From the NCBI RefSeq assembly GCF_011801125.1, contig NZ_CP046171.1:7378001-7442000 (forward strand): 64,000 nt of DNA, read 5' to 3'. A program made the translations under genes and the position numbers. This stretch comes from Nocardia brasiliensis (lineage in GTDB: Bacteria; Actinomycetota; Actinomycetes; Mycobacteriales; Mycobacteriaceae). Shown here piece after piece: positions 33,269 to 41,028 of this stretch (the first letter of the stretch is position 1; every line of letters starts with the position of its first letter). The notes beneath the pieces were generated by a model. It had not been told where the DNA came from, made no database searches, and was given only the letters and a program-made list of their open reading frames with translations.

Positions 33269-34582
33269 ATGACCGAGACTGTGACCGTCGCGGCTGCGGA
33301 AAGAGCCGAGAAAAGCGGGACACCCGTGCTCGATGTGGTGATTCCGGTCTATAACGAGGAGACCGACCTCGGCGTCTGTGTGCGCAGGCTGCACGCGTAT
33401 CTGCGCGAGGGGTTCCCCTTCACCGCGCGGATCACGGTCGCCGACAACGCCAGCACCGACGCCACCCTCGAGGTGGCACGGTTGCTCGCCGACGAACTCG
33501 ACGGCGTACGGGTGGTTCACCTGGACGCCAAGGGCCGGGGACGGGCGCTGCGCGCGGTGTGGGAGCACTCCGACGCCCAGGTGGTCGCCTACATGGACGT
33601 CGACCTGTCCACCGACCTCAACGCGTTGCTGCCGCTGGTCGCGCCCCTGATCACCGGGCATTCCGACCTGGCCATCGGCACCCGGCTCAGCGCGTCGTCG
33701 CGGGTGGTGCGCGGACCGAAGCGGGAATTCATCTCCCGGTGCTACAACCTATTACTGAAAGCGTCACTGCAAGCGCGGTTTTCGGATGCCCAGTGCGGGT
33801 TCAAGGCGATACGCACCGAGGTGGCGCGCCGGCTGCTCCCGCTGGTGCGCGACGGCGAGTGGTTCTTCGACACCGAACTGCTGGTGCTCGCCGAACGGGC
33901 CGGGCTGCGCATCCACGAGGTGCCGGTGGATTGGATCGACGACCCGGACAGCCGGGTCGACATCCTGGACACCGCGCGCAAGGACCTGCTCGGCATCGGA
34001 CGGCTCGGCCGGGCCCTGGCCACCGGTGCGCTCCCGATGGACGAGCTGCGCCGCGCGCTGGGCCGGGAGCCGCTGGTGCCGGGCGTGCCGCTCGGGATGG
34101 TCGGCCAGCTGGTGCGCTTCGCCATCGTCGGCATCCTCAGCACCCTGGCCTATCTGCTGCTTTATGTTGTGCTGCAATCGTTCACCGGTGCGCAGGTGGC
34201 CAATTTCCTCGCCCTGCTGAGCACCGCCGTCGCGAACACCGCGGCCAACCGGGCGTTCACCTTCGGCGTGCGCGGGTCCACCGGCGTGGTCTCGCATCAG
34301 TTCCAAGGACTGGCGATCTTCGGCATCGGGCTGGCCCTGACCAGCGGATCGCTGTTCACCCTGCACCACTGGGCGCCGGACGCCCCGGTGCATCTGGAGT
34401 TGTTCGTGCTGGTAGTGGCGAACCTGCTGGCGACCATTCTGCGCTTCGTCGGGTTGCGCTGGGTCTTCCGCAACGCGCCCGACCGCTCGTCCCGCACGGC
34501 GGTGACGGTGCGGCCCGAGCCGGACGGCGCACCGGCCGTGACCGGCTCGGCGGTGCCGCGCACCGAGGGCGGCGCGCGGTGA
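33269..34582 (+). CDS. Family 2 glycosyltransferase fused to GtrA domain
   Basis: 437 residues. Residues about 20-250 are a GT-A family 2 transferase of dolichol-phosphate-mannose type: D-V-V-I-P-V-Y-N-E-E, A-D-N-A-S-T-D-A-T, and the metal-binding Y-M-D-V-D-L-S-T-D. Residues about 275-420 are a GtrA-type four-helix membrane domain (L-V-R-F-A-I-V-G-I...W-V-F). Such fusions make and/or flip a polyprenyl-phosphate sugar for transfer outside the membrane. The ATG at 33269 follows GAGGG. The stop overlaps the GT39 gene (GTGA), so both form an operon. Confidence 0.88.
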   Translation: MTETVTVAAAERAEKSGTPVLDVVIPVYNEETDLGVCVRRLHAYLREGFPFTARITVADNASTDATLEVARLLADELDGVRVVHLDAKGRGRALRAVWEHSDAQVVAYMDVDLSTDLNALLPLVAPLITGHSDLAIGTRLSASSRVVRGPKREFISRCYNLLLKASLQARFSDAQCGFKAIRTEVARRLLPLVRDGEWFFDTELLVLAERAGLRIHEVPVDWIDDPDSRVDILDTARKDLLGIGRLGRALATGALPMDELRRALGREPLVPGVPLGMVGQLVRFAIVGILSTLAYLLLYVVLQSFTGAQVANFLALLSTAVANTAANRAFTFGVRGSTGVVSHQFQGLAIFGIGLALTSGSLFTLHHWAPDAPVHLELFVLVVANLLATILRFVGLRWVFRNAPDRSSRTAVTVRPEPDGAPAVTGSAVPRTEGGAR

Positions 34583-36600
34583 CGACGACGCTGACGGCAC
34601 CGGCGGCGGTACCGGAGCGGCCCGTGACCGAGCGCGGAAATCGTTGGGAAATACCGGCTTTGGCGGCGTTGCTGATCGGTACCACCATCGCCTACCTGAC
34701 CAACCTGAGCGCCAACGGCTGGGCCAACTCGTTCTATTCCGCCGCGGTACAGGCCGGTTCGGTCTCCTGGAAGGCGTTCTTCTTCGGCTCATCGGACGCG
34801 GCGAACTCGATCACCGTAGACAAACCGCCCGCCTCGCTGTGGCTGATGGAGCTGTCGGTGCGGGCGTTCGGCCTGAACAGCTGGAGCATCCTGGTGCCGC
34901 AGGTGCTGCTCGGCGTGGCCACCGTCGCGCTGGTCTGGGCCACCGTGCGCAGGCCGTTCGGGCCCGCCGCCGGGCTGCTCGCCGGACTGGCACTCGCGCT
35001 GACTCCCGTCGCCGTGCTGATGTTCCGCTTCAACAACCCGGACGCGCTGCTGGTTTTCCTGATGGTGGCCGCGGCATGGGCGCTCACCCGCGCGGTCGAG
35101 GACGGCCGGTGGCGCTGGCTGGTGCTCACCGGCGTGCTGGTCGGGTTCGGCTTCCTCACCAAACAATTGCAGGTGCTGTTGGTCGTGCCGCCGCTCGCGC
35201 TGACCTATCTGATCGCCGGTCCACCGAAACTCGGCAAACGCGTGCTGCAACTGCTGGCCGCGGCGGCCGCCATGGTCGCGGCGGCGGGCTGGTGGTTGCT
35301 GGCGGTCGAGCTGTGGCCCACCGACGCGCGGCCGTGGATCGGTGGGTCGCAACACAATTCGATTCTCGAGCTCACCCTCGGCTACAACGGGCTCGGCCGG
35401 TTGAACGGCGATGAGCGCGGCAGCGTCGGCATCGGCGGTGCGGATCTACCGACCGGCGGGGGCGGCCTCTGGGGCAGTCCGAGCATCATCCGCATGTTCG
35501 AGCCCGCACAGGGCGGTCAGATCGCCTGGCTGATCCCCGCCGCCCTGATCGCGCTGGTCGCCGGGATCATCTTGCGCGGCAAGGCCGCCCGCACCGATCG
35601 GCAACGCGCCGGGCTGATCCTGTGGGGTGGCTGGTTGCTGACGACCGGACTGGTGTTCAGTTTCATGGCCGGGATCTTCCACCAGTACTACACCGTGGCG
35701 CTGGCACCCGCGGTGGCCGCGCTGGTCGGCGCGGGCGCGGTATTGCTATGGCGGGAACGGCGGAGGCTGTGGGTGCGGCCGACCCTGGCGCTCGCGGTCG
35801 GCCTGACAACGGCGACGGCCTGGATGTTGTTGTCCCGCAGCGCCCATTGGCAACCGTGGCTGCGGTGGACGGTGCTCGTCGTCGGCATCCTCGCGGTGCT
35901 CGCGACACTGGTGCCCACGCCCGGCAAGGCGGCCGTCGTCGCCGCGCTCGCCATCGCGTTCACCGGTTCGGCCGGGCCGACCGCGTACGCCGTCGACACC
36001 ATCGCCACCGCGCACGCGGGCTCGATCCCGTCGGCGGGCCCGAATGTCGGCCGGTTCGGGAAGTTCGGTCCCGGCGGATGGGCCGAGGGCATGCCGGGCG
36101 GCCGGATGCCGAACGGCGACGGGGCGCCTGGCCACAACGGCCCCGTGCCGGGTGCACCGCCGGACGGTCCGGGCGGTCCGGGCGCGGCGGCGGGTCACGG
36201 TCCCGAAATGATGACCGGCCCGATGGGCGGCATCTTCGGCGCGAGCAAGCCCAGCGACAAGATCGTCACTCTGCTCGAACAGCACGCAGGCAACTACACA
36301 TGGGTGGCCGCCGCCATCGGTTCCACCAACGCGGCGGGCTACCAACTCGCCACCGAGCTTCCGGTGCTGCCGATCGGCGGCTTCAACGGCAGCGACCCGG
36401 CGCCGACCCTGGCGCAGTTCGAACAGTATGTGGCAGAAGGGAAGATCCACTATTTCATCGGCGGCAATCGCGAGCGCGAGGGCGGCCCCGGCGACGGCGG
36501 GCGCTCCGGCAGCAGCGAGATCACCCAGTGGGTCAAGGACAACTACACCGCCATCGAGGTGGACGGCGTAACCCTCTACGACCTCACCGCCACCCGGTAG
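34579..36600 (+). CDS. Family 39-like membrane glycosyltransferase (ArnT/PMT type)
   Basis: 673 residues. The first two thirds are polytopic, with the early external-loop motif W-A-N-S-F-Y-S-A-A-V...S-I-T-V-D-K-P-P-A-S-L-W that marks GT-C enzymes taking sugars from polyprenyl phosphate. Residues about 490-550 form a Gly/Pro-rich, disordered linker (G-G-W-A-E-G-M-P-G-G-R-M-P-N). The last 120 residues are a periplasmic domain. Overlapping translation with the GT2/GtrA gene suggests that GT2 supplies the lipid-linked sugar and this enzyme transfers it to an unknown wall or protein acceptor. Confidence 0.87.
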   Translation: MTTTLTAPAAVPERPVTERGNRWEIPALAALLIGTTIAYLTNLSANGWANSFYSAAVQAGSVSWKAFFFGSSDAANSITVDKPPASLWLMELSVRAFGLNSWSILVPQVLLGVATVALVWATVRRPFGPAAGLLAGLALALTPVAVLMFRFNNPDALLVFLMVAAAWALTRAVEDGRWRWLVLTGVLVGFGFLTKQLQVLLVVPPLALTYLIAGPPKLGKRVLQLLAAAAAMVAAAGWWLLAVELWPTDARPWIGGSQHNSILELTLGYNGLGRLNGDERGSVGIGGADLPTGGGGLWGSPSIIRMFEPAQGGQIAWLIPAALIALVAGIILRGKAARTDRQRAGLILWGGWLLTTGLVFSFMAGIFHQYYTVALAPAVAALVGAGAVLLWRERRRLWVRPTLALAVGLTTATAWMLLSRSAHWQPWLRWTVLVVGILAVLATLVPTPGKAAVVAALAIAFTGSAGPTAYAVDTIATAHAGSIPSAGPNVGRFGKFGPGGWAEGMPGGRMPNGDGAPGHNGPVPGAPPDGPGGPGAAAGHGPEMMTGPMGGIFGASKPSDKIVTLLEQHAGNYTWVAAAIGSTNAAGYQLATELPVLPIGGFNGSDPAPTLAQFEQYVAEGKIHYFIGGNREREGGPGDGGRSGSSEITQWVKDNYTAIEVDGVTLYDLTATR

Positions 36601-36607
36601 CGCCGCC

Positions 36608-36636
36608 GATCCGCACCGGCGCCGCCGGTGCGGATC
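36608..36636. terminator. Hairpin terminator after the glycosyltransferase operon
   Basis: 12-bp stem GATCCGCACCGG / CCGGTGCGGATC with a 5-nt loop, 8 nt after the stop and between convergent genes. Confidence 0.75.
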
Positions 36637-36661
36637 TCGGGTGTACCCCGCGAAGTAGGCG

Positions 36662-37549
36662 CTACAGTTCGGCGATCAGCTTGCCGTACACCGTGTCTCG
36701 GATCTTCGGGCTGAGATCGGCTTGGGTGGTGAGCAATTCGAGCATTCGCAGGATCTGCAGGGCGCGCACGCGCTCGGCGAGATCGGGCTCGTCGGGGTCG
36801 AACTTCGCGGCCTCGAGAAACACCGGCCACGCCGGTGCCAGCACGTCCGCGCCCGCGAAGCCGACCGACCAGGCCCACCACGCGGGATCGAAGAGCGGGT
36901 CGGCGAGCCGGACTGACTCGAAATCCAAGAGCCCGGTGATGGTTTCGCCGTCGATGAGAATATTGACCGGGTTGAAATCCCCGTGCGCGAGCACGACCCC
37001 GCGATCGGCGAACAGCGCGGGATAGGTCTTCAGAACGTGATCCAGGCTCGCGCGCCGCGCGCCGGACAGCTCGGGCTCGAGCCTGGCCGCCCAACCGCTC
37101 GCCTGCTTGATCAGACGGGCCGGGGCGGCCCAGAGATCGTCGAGCGGCAGGCCCGCGGTCGGCAGCCGGCGAAACGCCGCGAGCAGCACGCCCATCTCCC
37201 GCGCGATGGCCGGAAAGCGCGCGCTGTCGGGTCCGCTCGCCGCGCTGGCGGGCACCGGCACGCCGGGCAGCGCGTCGAAGACGATCCAGGCGGGGTCGGC
37301 GTCGAGATCGAAACGGCGGATGCGCGGGATGGCGATGCCGCGCTTCGCGGCGGGCTCCAGCAGCGTGTGCATGATCCGCAACCTGCGCTCCGCGTCGTCG
37401 GGGTCGCGGTAGCGCTGCAGGACCATTCGGTCGCCGTCGGCCAGGGTGAGCAGGTCGGTACGGTTCTGGAAGCCCCACTCGGCAGGCGCGCTGCCGGCAA
37501 TCGGCTGACCGAGTGTCTGCTCGAGCCCGCCGTACTCCGCTCTGTCCAT
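36662..37549 (-). CDS. APH-family phosphotransferase (unknown substrate)
   Basis: 295 residues. The kinase-like core holds V-L-A-H-G-D-F-N-P-V-N-I-L-I (Brenner/catalytic loop) near residue 190 and G-L-L-D-F-E-S-V (metal-binding Asp). The family covers aminoglycoside kinases, fructosamine and choline kinases, and many uncharacterised enzymes; nothing here supports drug resistance in particular. The ATG at 37549 is the first in frame. It is convergent to the GT operon and divergent from the broken gene at 37.7 kb. Confidence 0.8.
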   Translation of the reverse strand: MDRAEYGGLEQTLGQPIAGSAPAEWGFQNRTDLLTLADGDRMVLQRYRDPDDAERRLRIMHTLLEPAAKRGIAIPRIRRFDLDADPAWIVFDALPGVPVPASAASGPDSARFPAIAREMGVLLAAFRRLPTAGLPLDDLWAAPARLIKQASGWAARLEPELSGARRASLDHVLKTYPALFADRGVVLAHGDFNPVNILIDGETITGLLDFESVRLADPLFDPAWWAWSVGFAGADVLAPAWPVFLEAAKFDPDEPDLAERVRALQILRMLELLTTQADLSPKIRDTVYGKLIAEL

Positions 37550-37730
37550 ACGCCAGACCCTAAGGCAAGCAAGGACGGTTGCGCGCGGTTCAGCTCAGGT
37601 GCGCCGACGACCGCCGCGGGTGCGCGCCGACGCGCCGAACCCGCGGACCCGCGAAAGCCGGTGAACCGCACCGCGTCACCCCTGACTATGGGCGTCGACA
37701 AGGCACCGTTGTAGTCAATGCCGTGCAGCC

Positions 37731-38340
37731 ATGAGTTCGGGCGATGACCGTTTCTTCACTGCTGTCGGCACTTCCCCGCAGGCACTCGCGACGCGCGAGC
37801 CCGAACCGACCCAGCTCGCGCAGGAAGAACTCATGGCCTCGCTCGACGGCGCGAGCACGGAGATCATCGTGCGCGGCGCCAAAGCGCTCGCCCTCTTGCT
37901 CGGCCACGTGCCACCCGGGGCGCAACCGCAGAACGCGAACATGATCGGCGCGTACGTGCACACCGCGGCCGACGCCCTAACGTGCGCGCAAGCACCTGCC
38001 CGGCGCCCGAGACCGCGGCGATGTGCCGCGACACCGCGGGCCAGGCCCCCACCGTCGGCGCGTTCAATCTCGTTGCCCCCAAAGGTGACTGGATAGCGAA
38101 CGAGGGCATGCCCGCGGATATCCCGCTGCTCGGCGGCGCCAGGGTGCTGGTGCTCGACCCGCCGCCGTACGAGCGCCGGTGGCCCGCAAGCCGCTACTTT
38201 CCGTTCGTACCGGCCGATCTCGTGCTGGAGCGCCCGCTCACCACCGAGGAGGCGGCGCAGTGGTTCGCACACGTCCGTCCGGCGCACAGCCCGACCGCGG
38301 GTGTCCACGAGAACCACAGGCGGACAACTGATCTCAGTGC
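37731..38340 (+). pseudogene. Frameshifted or rearranged gene remnant, unidentified
   Basis: Two reading frames carry strongly coding-like sequence (high GC at codon position 3) and meet near 37980. The first runs from the ATG at 37731 (E-I-I-V-R-G-A-K-A-L-A-L-L-L-G-H-V-P-P-G, to H-T-A-A-D-A-L). The second begins near 37985 in another frame (T-V-G-A-F-N-L-V-A-P-K-G-D-W, D-I-P-L-L-G-G-A-R-V-L-V-L-D-P-P-P-Y). Neither alone resembles a complete protein. A frameshift near 37980, possibly with a deletion, would join them. The second frame runs on to 38416 antisense to the TetR gene, but its coding character fades near 38300. Family not recognised. Confidence 0.45.
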
Positions 38341-38948
38341 CGGGAGTGCAGCGCCTCGTGCAGCGTCGCCGCCCACTGTCCCACGATGTCCTTGCGCCGC
38401 GCGGAGTCGTCGGTGAGCACATCGGCCAGCCCGAGCCCACGCGCCATGTCCAGCGTGGCCTGCACCAGATGGTGGGCGACCGGGTCGGAGTCGTCCACCC
38501 CGAGCGCCTCCACCGCGCGCCGGTGCGAGATCCGGCCGAACTTGGCTTCCAGCGGGACGATGCGCTCGCGCAGCGCCGGGTCGGCGGCCGCGTGCGTCCA
38601 CACCTGCAGCGCCGCCTTGAACAGCGGGCTGGTGTAGGACTCGACCAGCCCGGCGACCACCGCCTCGGTGCGACCGACCCCGCTGGCCACCTCGGCCATC
38701 GCCGCCGCCTCGTCCTTGGCCTGCTGTGTCCTGGTATCGAACATGTACTCGAGCGCGGCGGTGATCAGGTCCTCTCTGGTGGGGAAGTGATGCTGGGCCG
38801 CGCCCCTGGACACCCCGGCGCGCTCGGCGACCACCGCGACCGTCGCCGCCGCCCAGCCTGTCTCGGCCAGGCAGTCGATGGTCGCCTCCAGCAGGCGCTG
38901 CCGGGTGGCTCGGCTGCGGTCCTGCTTGGGCTCGTGGGGTGTCGCCAT
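38334..38948 (-). CDS. TetR-family regulator, last gene of the carboxylase operon
   Basis: 204 residues. Helix-turn-helix: T-I-D-C-L-A-E-T-G-W-A-A-A-T-V-A-V-V-A-E-R-A-G-V-S-R-G-A-A-Q-H-H-F-P-T-R-E-D. The A-A-Q-H-H-F element is characteristic of the AtuR/LiuQ-like and other catabolic TetR regulators. It starts 5 nt after the enoyl-CoA hydratase stop, so it is cotranscribed with the pathway it probably controls. The likely operator is CAAGCA-N4-TGCTTG at 47720-47735, upstream of the first gene. Confidence 0.85.
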   Translation of the reverse strand: MATPHEPKQDRSRATRQRLLEATIDCLAETGWAAATVAVVAERAGVSRGAAQHHFPTREDLITAALEYMFDTRTQQAKDEAAAMAEVASGVGRTEAVVAGLVESYTSPLFKAALQVWTHAAADPALRERIVPLEAKFGRISHRRAVEALGVDDSDPVAHHLVQATLDMARGLGLADVLTDDSARRKDIVGQWAATLHEALHSRH

Positions 38949-38953
38949 AGGGG

Positions 38954-39736
38954 TTATTCTGCCCAGCTCGCGGGACGGCGCTGCAGGAAGGCCAGCATGC
39001 CCTCGTGAACCTCGGGGGTGCCGAAGAAGCTCGCCGAGCGTTGCGCGAGCTCCTCGGCCGAGGTGTCGAACTCGGCGAGCATGGCCGCGTTGACCAGCCG
39101 CTTGCTCTCGGCCAGCCCCTGCGGGGAGCCTTTGCGCAGCTCGGCGCGCAGCCGCGCCACCTCGGCGGCCGGGTCGTCGACGCCCGCGGTGATCAGCCCG
39201 ATCCGCTCGGCGACCGCGGCGTCGAACTTCTCGCCGGTCAGGAAGTAGCGCGCCGCCGCGCGGGAGCTGAGCCGCGGCAGCAGGGTGAGCGAGATCATGA
39301 ACGGGGCCAGCCCGATGCGCACCTCGGTCAACGCGAAGCTGCTCGTCGGCCCGGCCACCGCGATATCGCAGGCCGCGACGATGCCCATGCCGCCCGCTCG
39401 CACGTTGCCGTCGATCTGGGCGATCACCGGTTTGGGTGTGGCGATCAGGCTGCGCAGCACGCCGATCATCACGCGGGTGCGCTCGTCGGCGGCCACCGCG
39501 GGATCGGCATTGCTGGCCTCGGACAGATCGGCGCCCGCGCAGAAGGTGTTGCCGGTGTGGGTGAGGATGATGCCGCGCACGTTGTCGTCGGCGGCGGCCG
39601 CCTCGAACCCCCGCAGGAGTTCGGTCACCAGCTTCGACGACAGCGCGTTGCGGTTGTGCGGCGAATCCAGCGTGAGCGTCGCGAAACCGTCCGCGACGTC
39701 GTAGCGGACGTAGGGCGCGGTGGATGTCTCGGTCAT
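38954..39736 (-). CDS. Enoyl-CoA hydratase/isomerase family protein (AtuE/LiuC-like)
   Basis: 260 residues. Crotonase fold: L-D-S-P-H-N-R-N-A-L-S, oxyanion hole C-A-G-A-D-L-S-E and G-N-V-R-A-G-G-M-G-I-V-A-A-C-D-I-A-V-A. It hydrates an unsaturated acyl-CoA. In a pathway with a biotin carboxylase this is the step after carboxylation (methylglutaconyl-CoA or isohexenylglutaconyl-CoA hydratase). R-A-G-G-M-G at the second oxyanion position matches that subgroup; assignment by operon context. Confidence 0.87.
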   Translation of the reverse strand: MTETSTAPYVRYDVADGFATLTLDSPHNRNALSSKLVTELLRGFEAAAADDNVRGIILTHTGNTFCAGADLSEASNADPAVAADERTRVMIGVLRSLIATPKPVIAQIDGNVRAGGMGIVAACDIAVAGPTSSFALTEVRIGLAPFMISLTLLPRLSSRAAARYFLTGEKFDAAVAERIGLITAGVDDPAAEVARLRAELRKGSPQGLAESKRLVNAAMLAEFDTSAEELAQRSASFFGTPEVHEGMLAFLQRRPASWAE

Positions 39737-39794
39737 CTAGTCTCCTGTCGCCCCGCCGGGATACCGCGCGCGGCAACCCGGCGGGCGGACGTGG

Positions 39795-40955
39795 TCAGTA
39801 GGACTTGGGCAGGCCGAGCGAGTACTGCGCGACGAAGTTCAGCACCATCTCGCGGCTCACCGGGGCGATCCGGCCGATCCGCGCGGCGGCCAGCATCGCG
39901 GCCAGGCCGTACTCCTTGGTCAGACCCGCGCCACCGTGGGTCTGGATGGCCTGGTCCAGCGCCTTGATACTGGCCTCTGCCGCAGCGTATTTCGCCATGT
40001 TCGCGGCCTCGGCGGCGCCCATCTCGTCGCCGAGGTCGTACAGCGTCGCGGCCTTGCGCATCATCAGCTTGGCCAGCTCCAGCTCGATCTTCACCTGCGC
40101 CAGCGGATGCGAAATGCCCTGGTGCGCACCGATCGGCGTCTTCCACACCGTGCGCTCCTTGGCGTACTCCACCGCGCGGTCGATGGCGTAGCGGCCGAGG
40201 CCGATCGCCATCGCCGCACCCATCACCCGCTCCGGGTTGAGCCCGGCGAACAGCTGCATCAGCGCGGCGTCCTCCTTGCCGACCAACGCGTTCGCGGGCA
40301 GGCGCACGTCATCGAGGAACAGCGTGAACTGGTGATCCGGCTCGATGATGTCCATTTCCTGCGGCGTCTTGTGGAAGCCCGGCGCATCGGTCGGCACGAT
40401 GAACAGCGCGGGCTTGAGCTTGCCGGTCTTGTGATCCTCGGTGCGCGACACGATCAGCACGGCCTCTGCCTGATCCACACCGGAGATGAAGATCTTGCGG
40501 CCGTTGAGGATCCAGTCCTCGCCGTCGCGGCGCGCGGTGGTGGTGATCTGGTGCGAGTTGGAACCCGCGTCCGGCTCGGTGATGCCGAAGACCATCTTGC
40601 CGCTGCCGTCGCCGAGCTTGGGCAGCCACGTCCGCTTCTGTTCCTCGGTGCCGTACTTGGTGAGGATAGTGCCGCAAATGGCCGGGGAGACCACCATCAG
40701 CAGCAGGCCCGCGCCCTGCGCGGACAGCTCCTCCATCACCAGCGCCAGCTCGTAGAGCCCCGCGCCACCGCCGCCGTACTCCTCCGGCAGATTGACCCCG
40801 AGGAAGCCGAGTTTGCCCGCCTCGTCCCACAATTCGGTGAGCGGCTCGTTCGCGCGGGCCTTCGGCAACACGTAGTCGCGATAGTTGTACTTCGCCGCGA
40901 GCGCGGCCACCGCAGCCCGTAACGCCTGCTGTTCCTCGGTCTCCACAAAACTCAT
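39795..40955 (-). CDS. Acyl-CoA dehydrogenase
   Basis: 386 residues with G-I-T-E-P-D-A-G-S-N-S and the terminal G-G-A-G-L-T-K-E-Y-G-L-A. It is the second dehydrogenase of the operon. In Atu/Liu pathways one such enzyme makes citronellyl- or isovaleryl-derived enoyl-CoA. GAGGT lies 7 nt before the ATG at 40955. A 73-nt spacer with an 8-bp hairpin (40981-41003) separates it from the carboxylase alpha gene, perhaps setting expression levels within the transcript. Confidence 0.88.
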   Translation of the reverse strand: MSFVETEEQQALRAAVAALAAKYNYRDYVLPKARANEPLTELWDEAGKLGFLGVNLPEEYGGGGAGLYELALVMEELSAQGAGLLLMVVSPAICGTILTKYGTEEQKRTWLPKLGDGSGKMVFGITEPDAGSNSHQITTTARRDGEDWILNGRKIFISGVDQAEAVLIVSRTEDHKTGKLKPALFIVPTDAPGFHKTPQEMDIIEPDHQFTLFLDDVRLPANALVGKEDAALMQLFAGLNPERVMGAAMAIGLGRYAIDRAVEYAKERTVWKTPIGAHQGISHPLAQVKIELELAKLMMRKAATLYDLGDEMGAAEAANMAKYAAAEASIKALDQAIQTHGGAGLTKEYGLAAMLAAARIGRIAPVSREMVLNFVAQYSLGLPKSY

Positions 40956-40980
40956 GCCCGCACCTCGCTGACGCTCGGTT

Positions 40981-41003
40981 CCGGCGTGGGCTTCGCACGC
41001 CGG
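40981..41003. repeat. Intra-operon hairpin
   Basis: CCGGCGTG / CACGCCGG stem with loop GGCTTCG, in the 73-nt spacer between the carboxylase and dehydrogenase genes. On the minus strand the spacer also holds GAGAGCG and ACGAATCA words, similar to the spacer at 45835-45891 (GAGAGCG, ACGAATCG... reading the same strand), which suggests a small dispersed intergenic repeat. Confidence 0.4.
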
Positions 41004-41028
41004 CACATGATTCGTACGCTGCGCTCTC

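Noticed and set aside
36662..37549. Aminoglycoside resistance kinase
   Set aside because: Only the general APH motifs are present; nothing in the sequence or context indicates drug modification.
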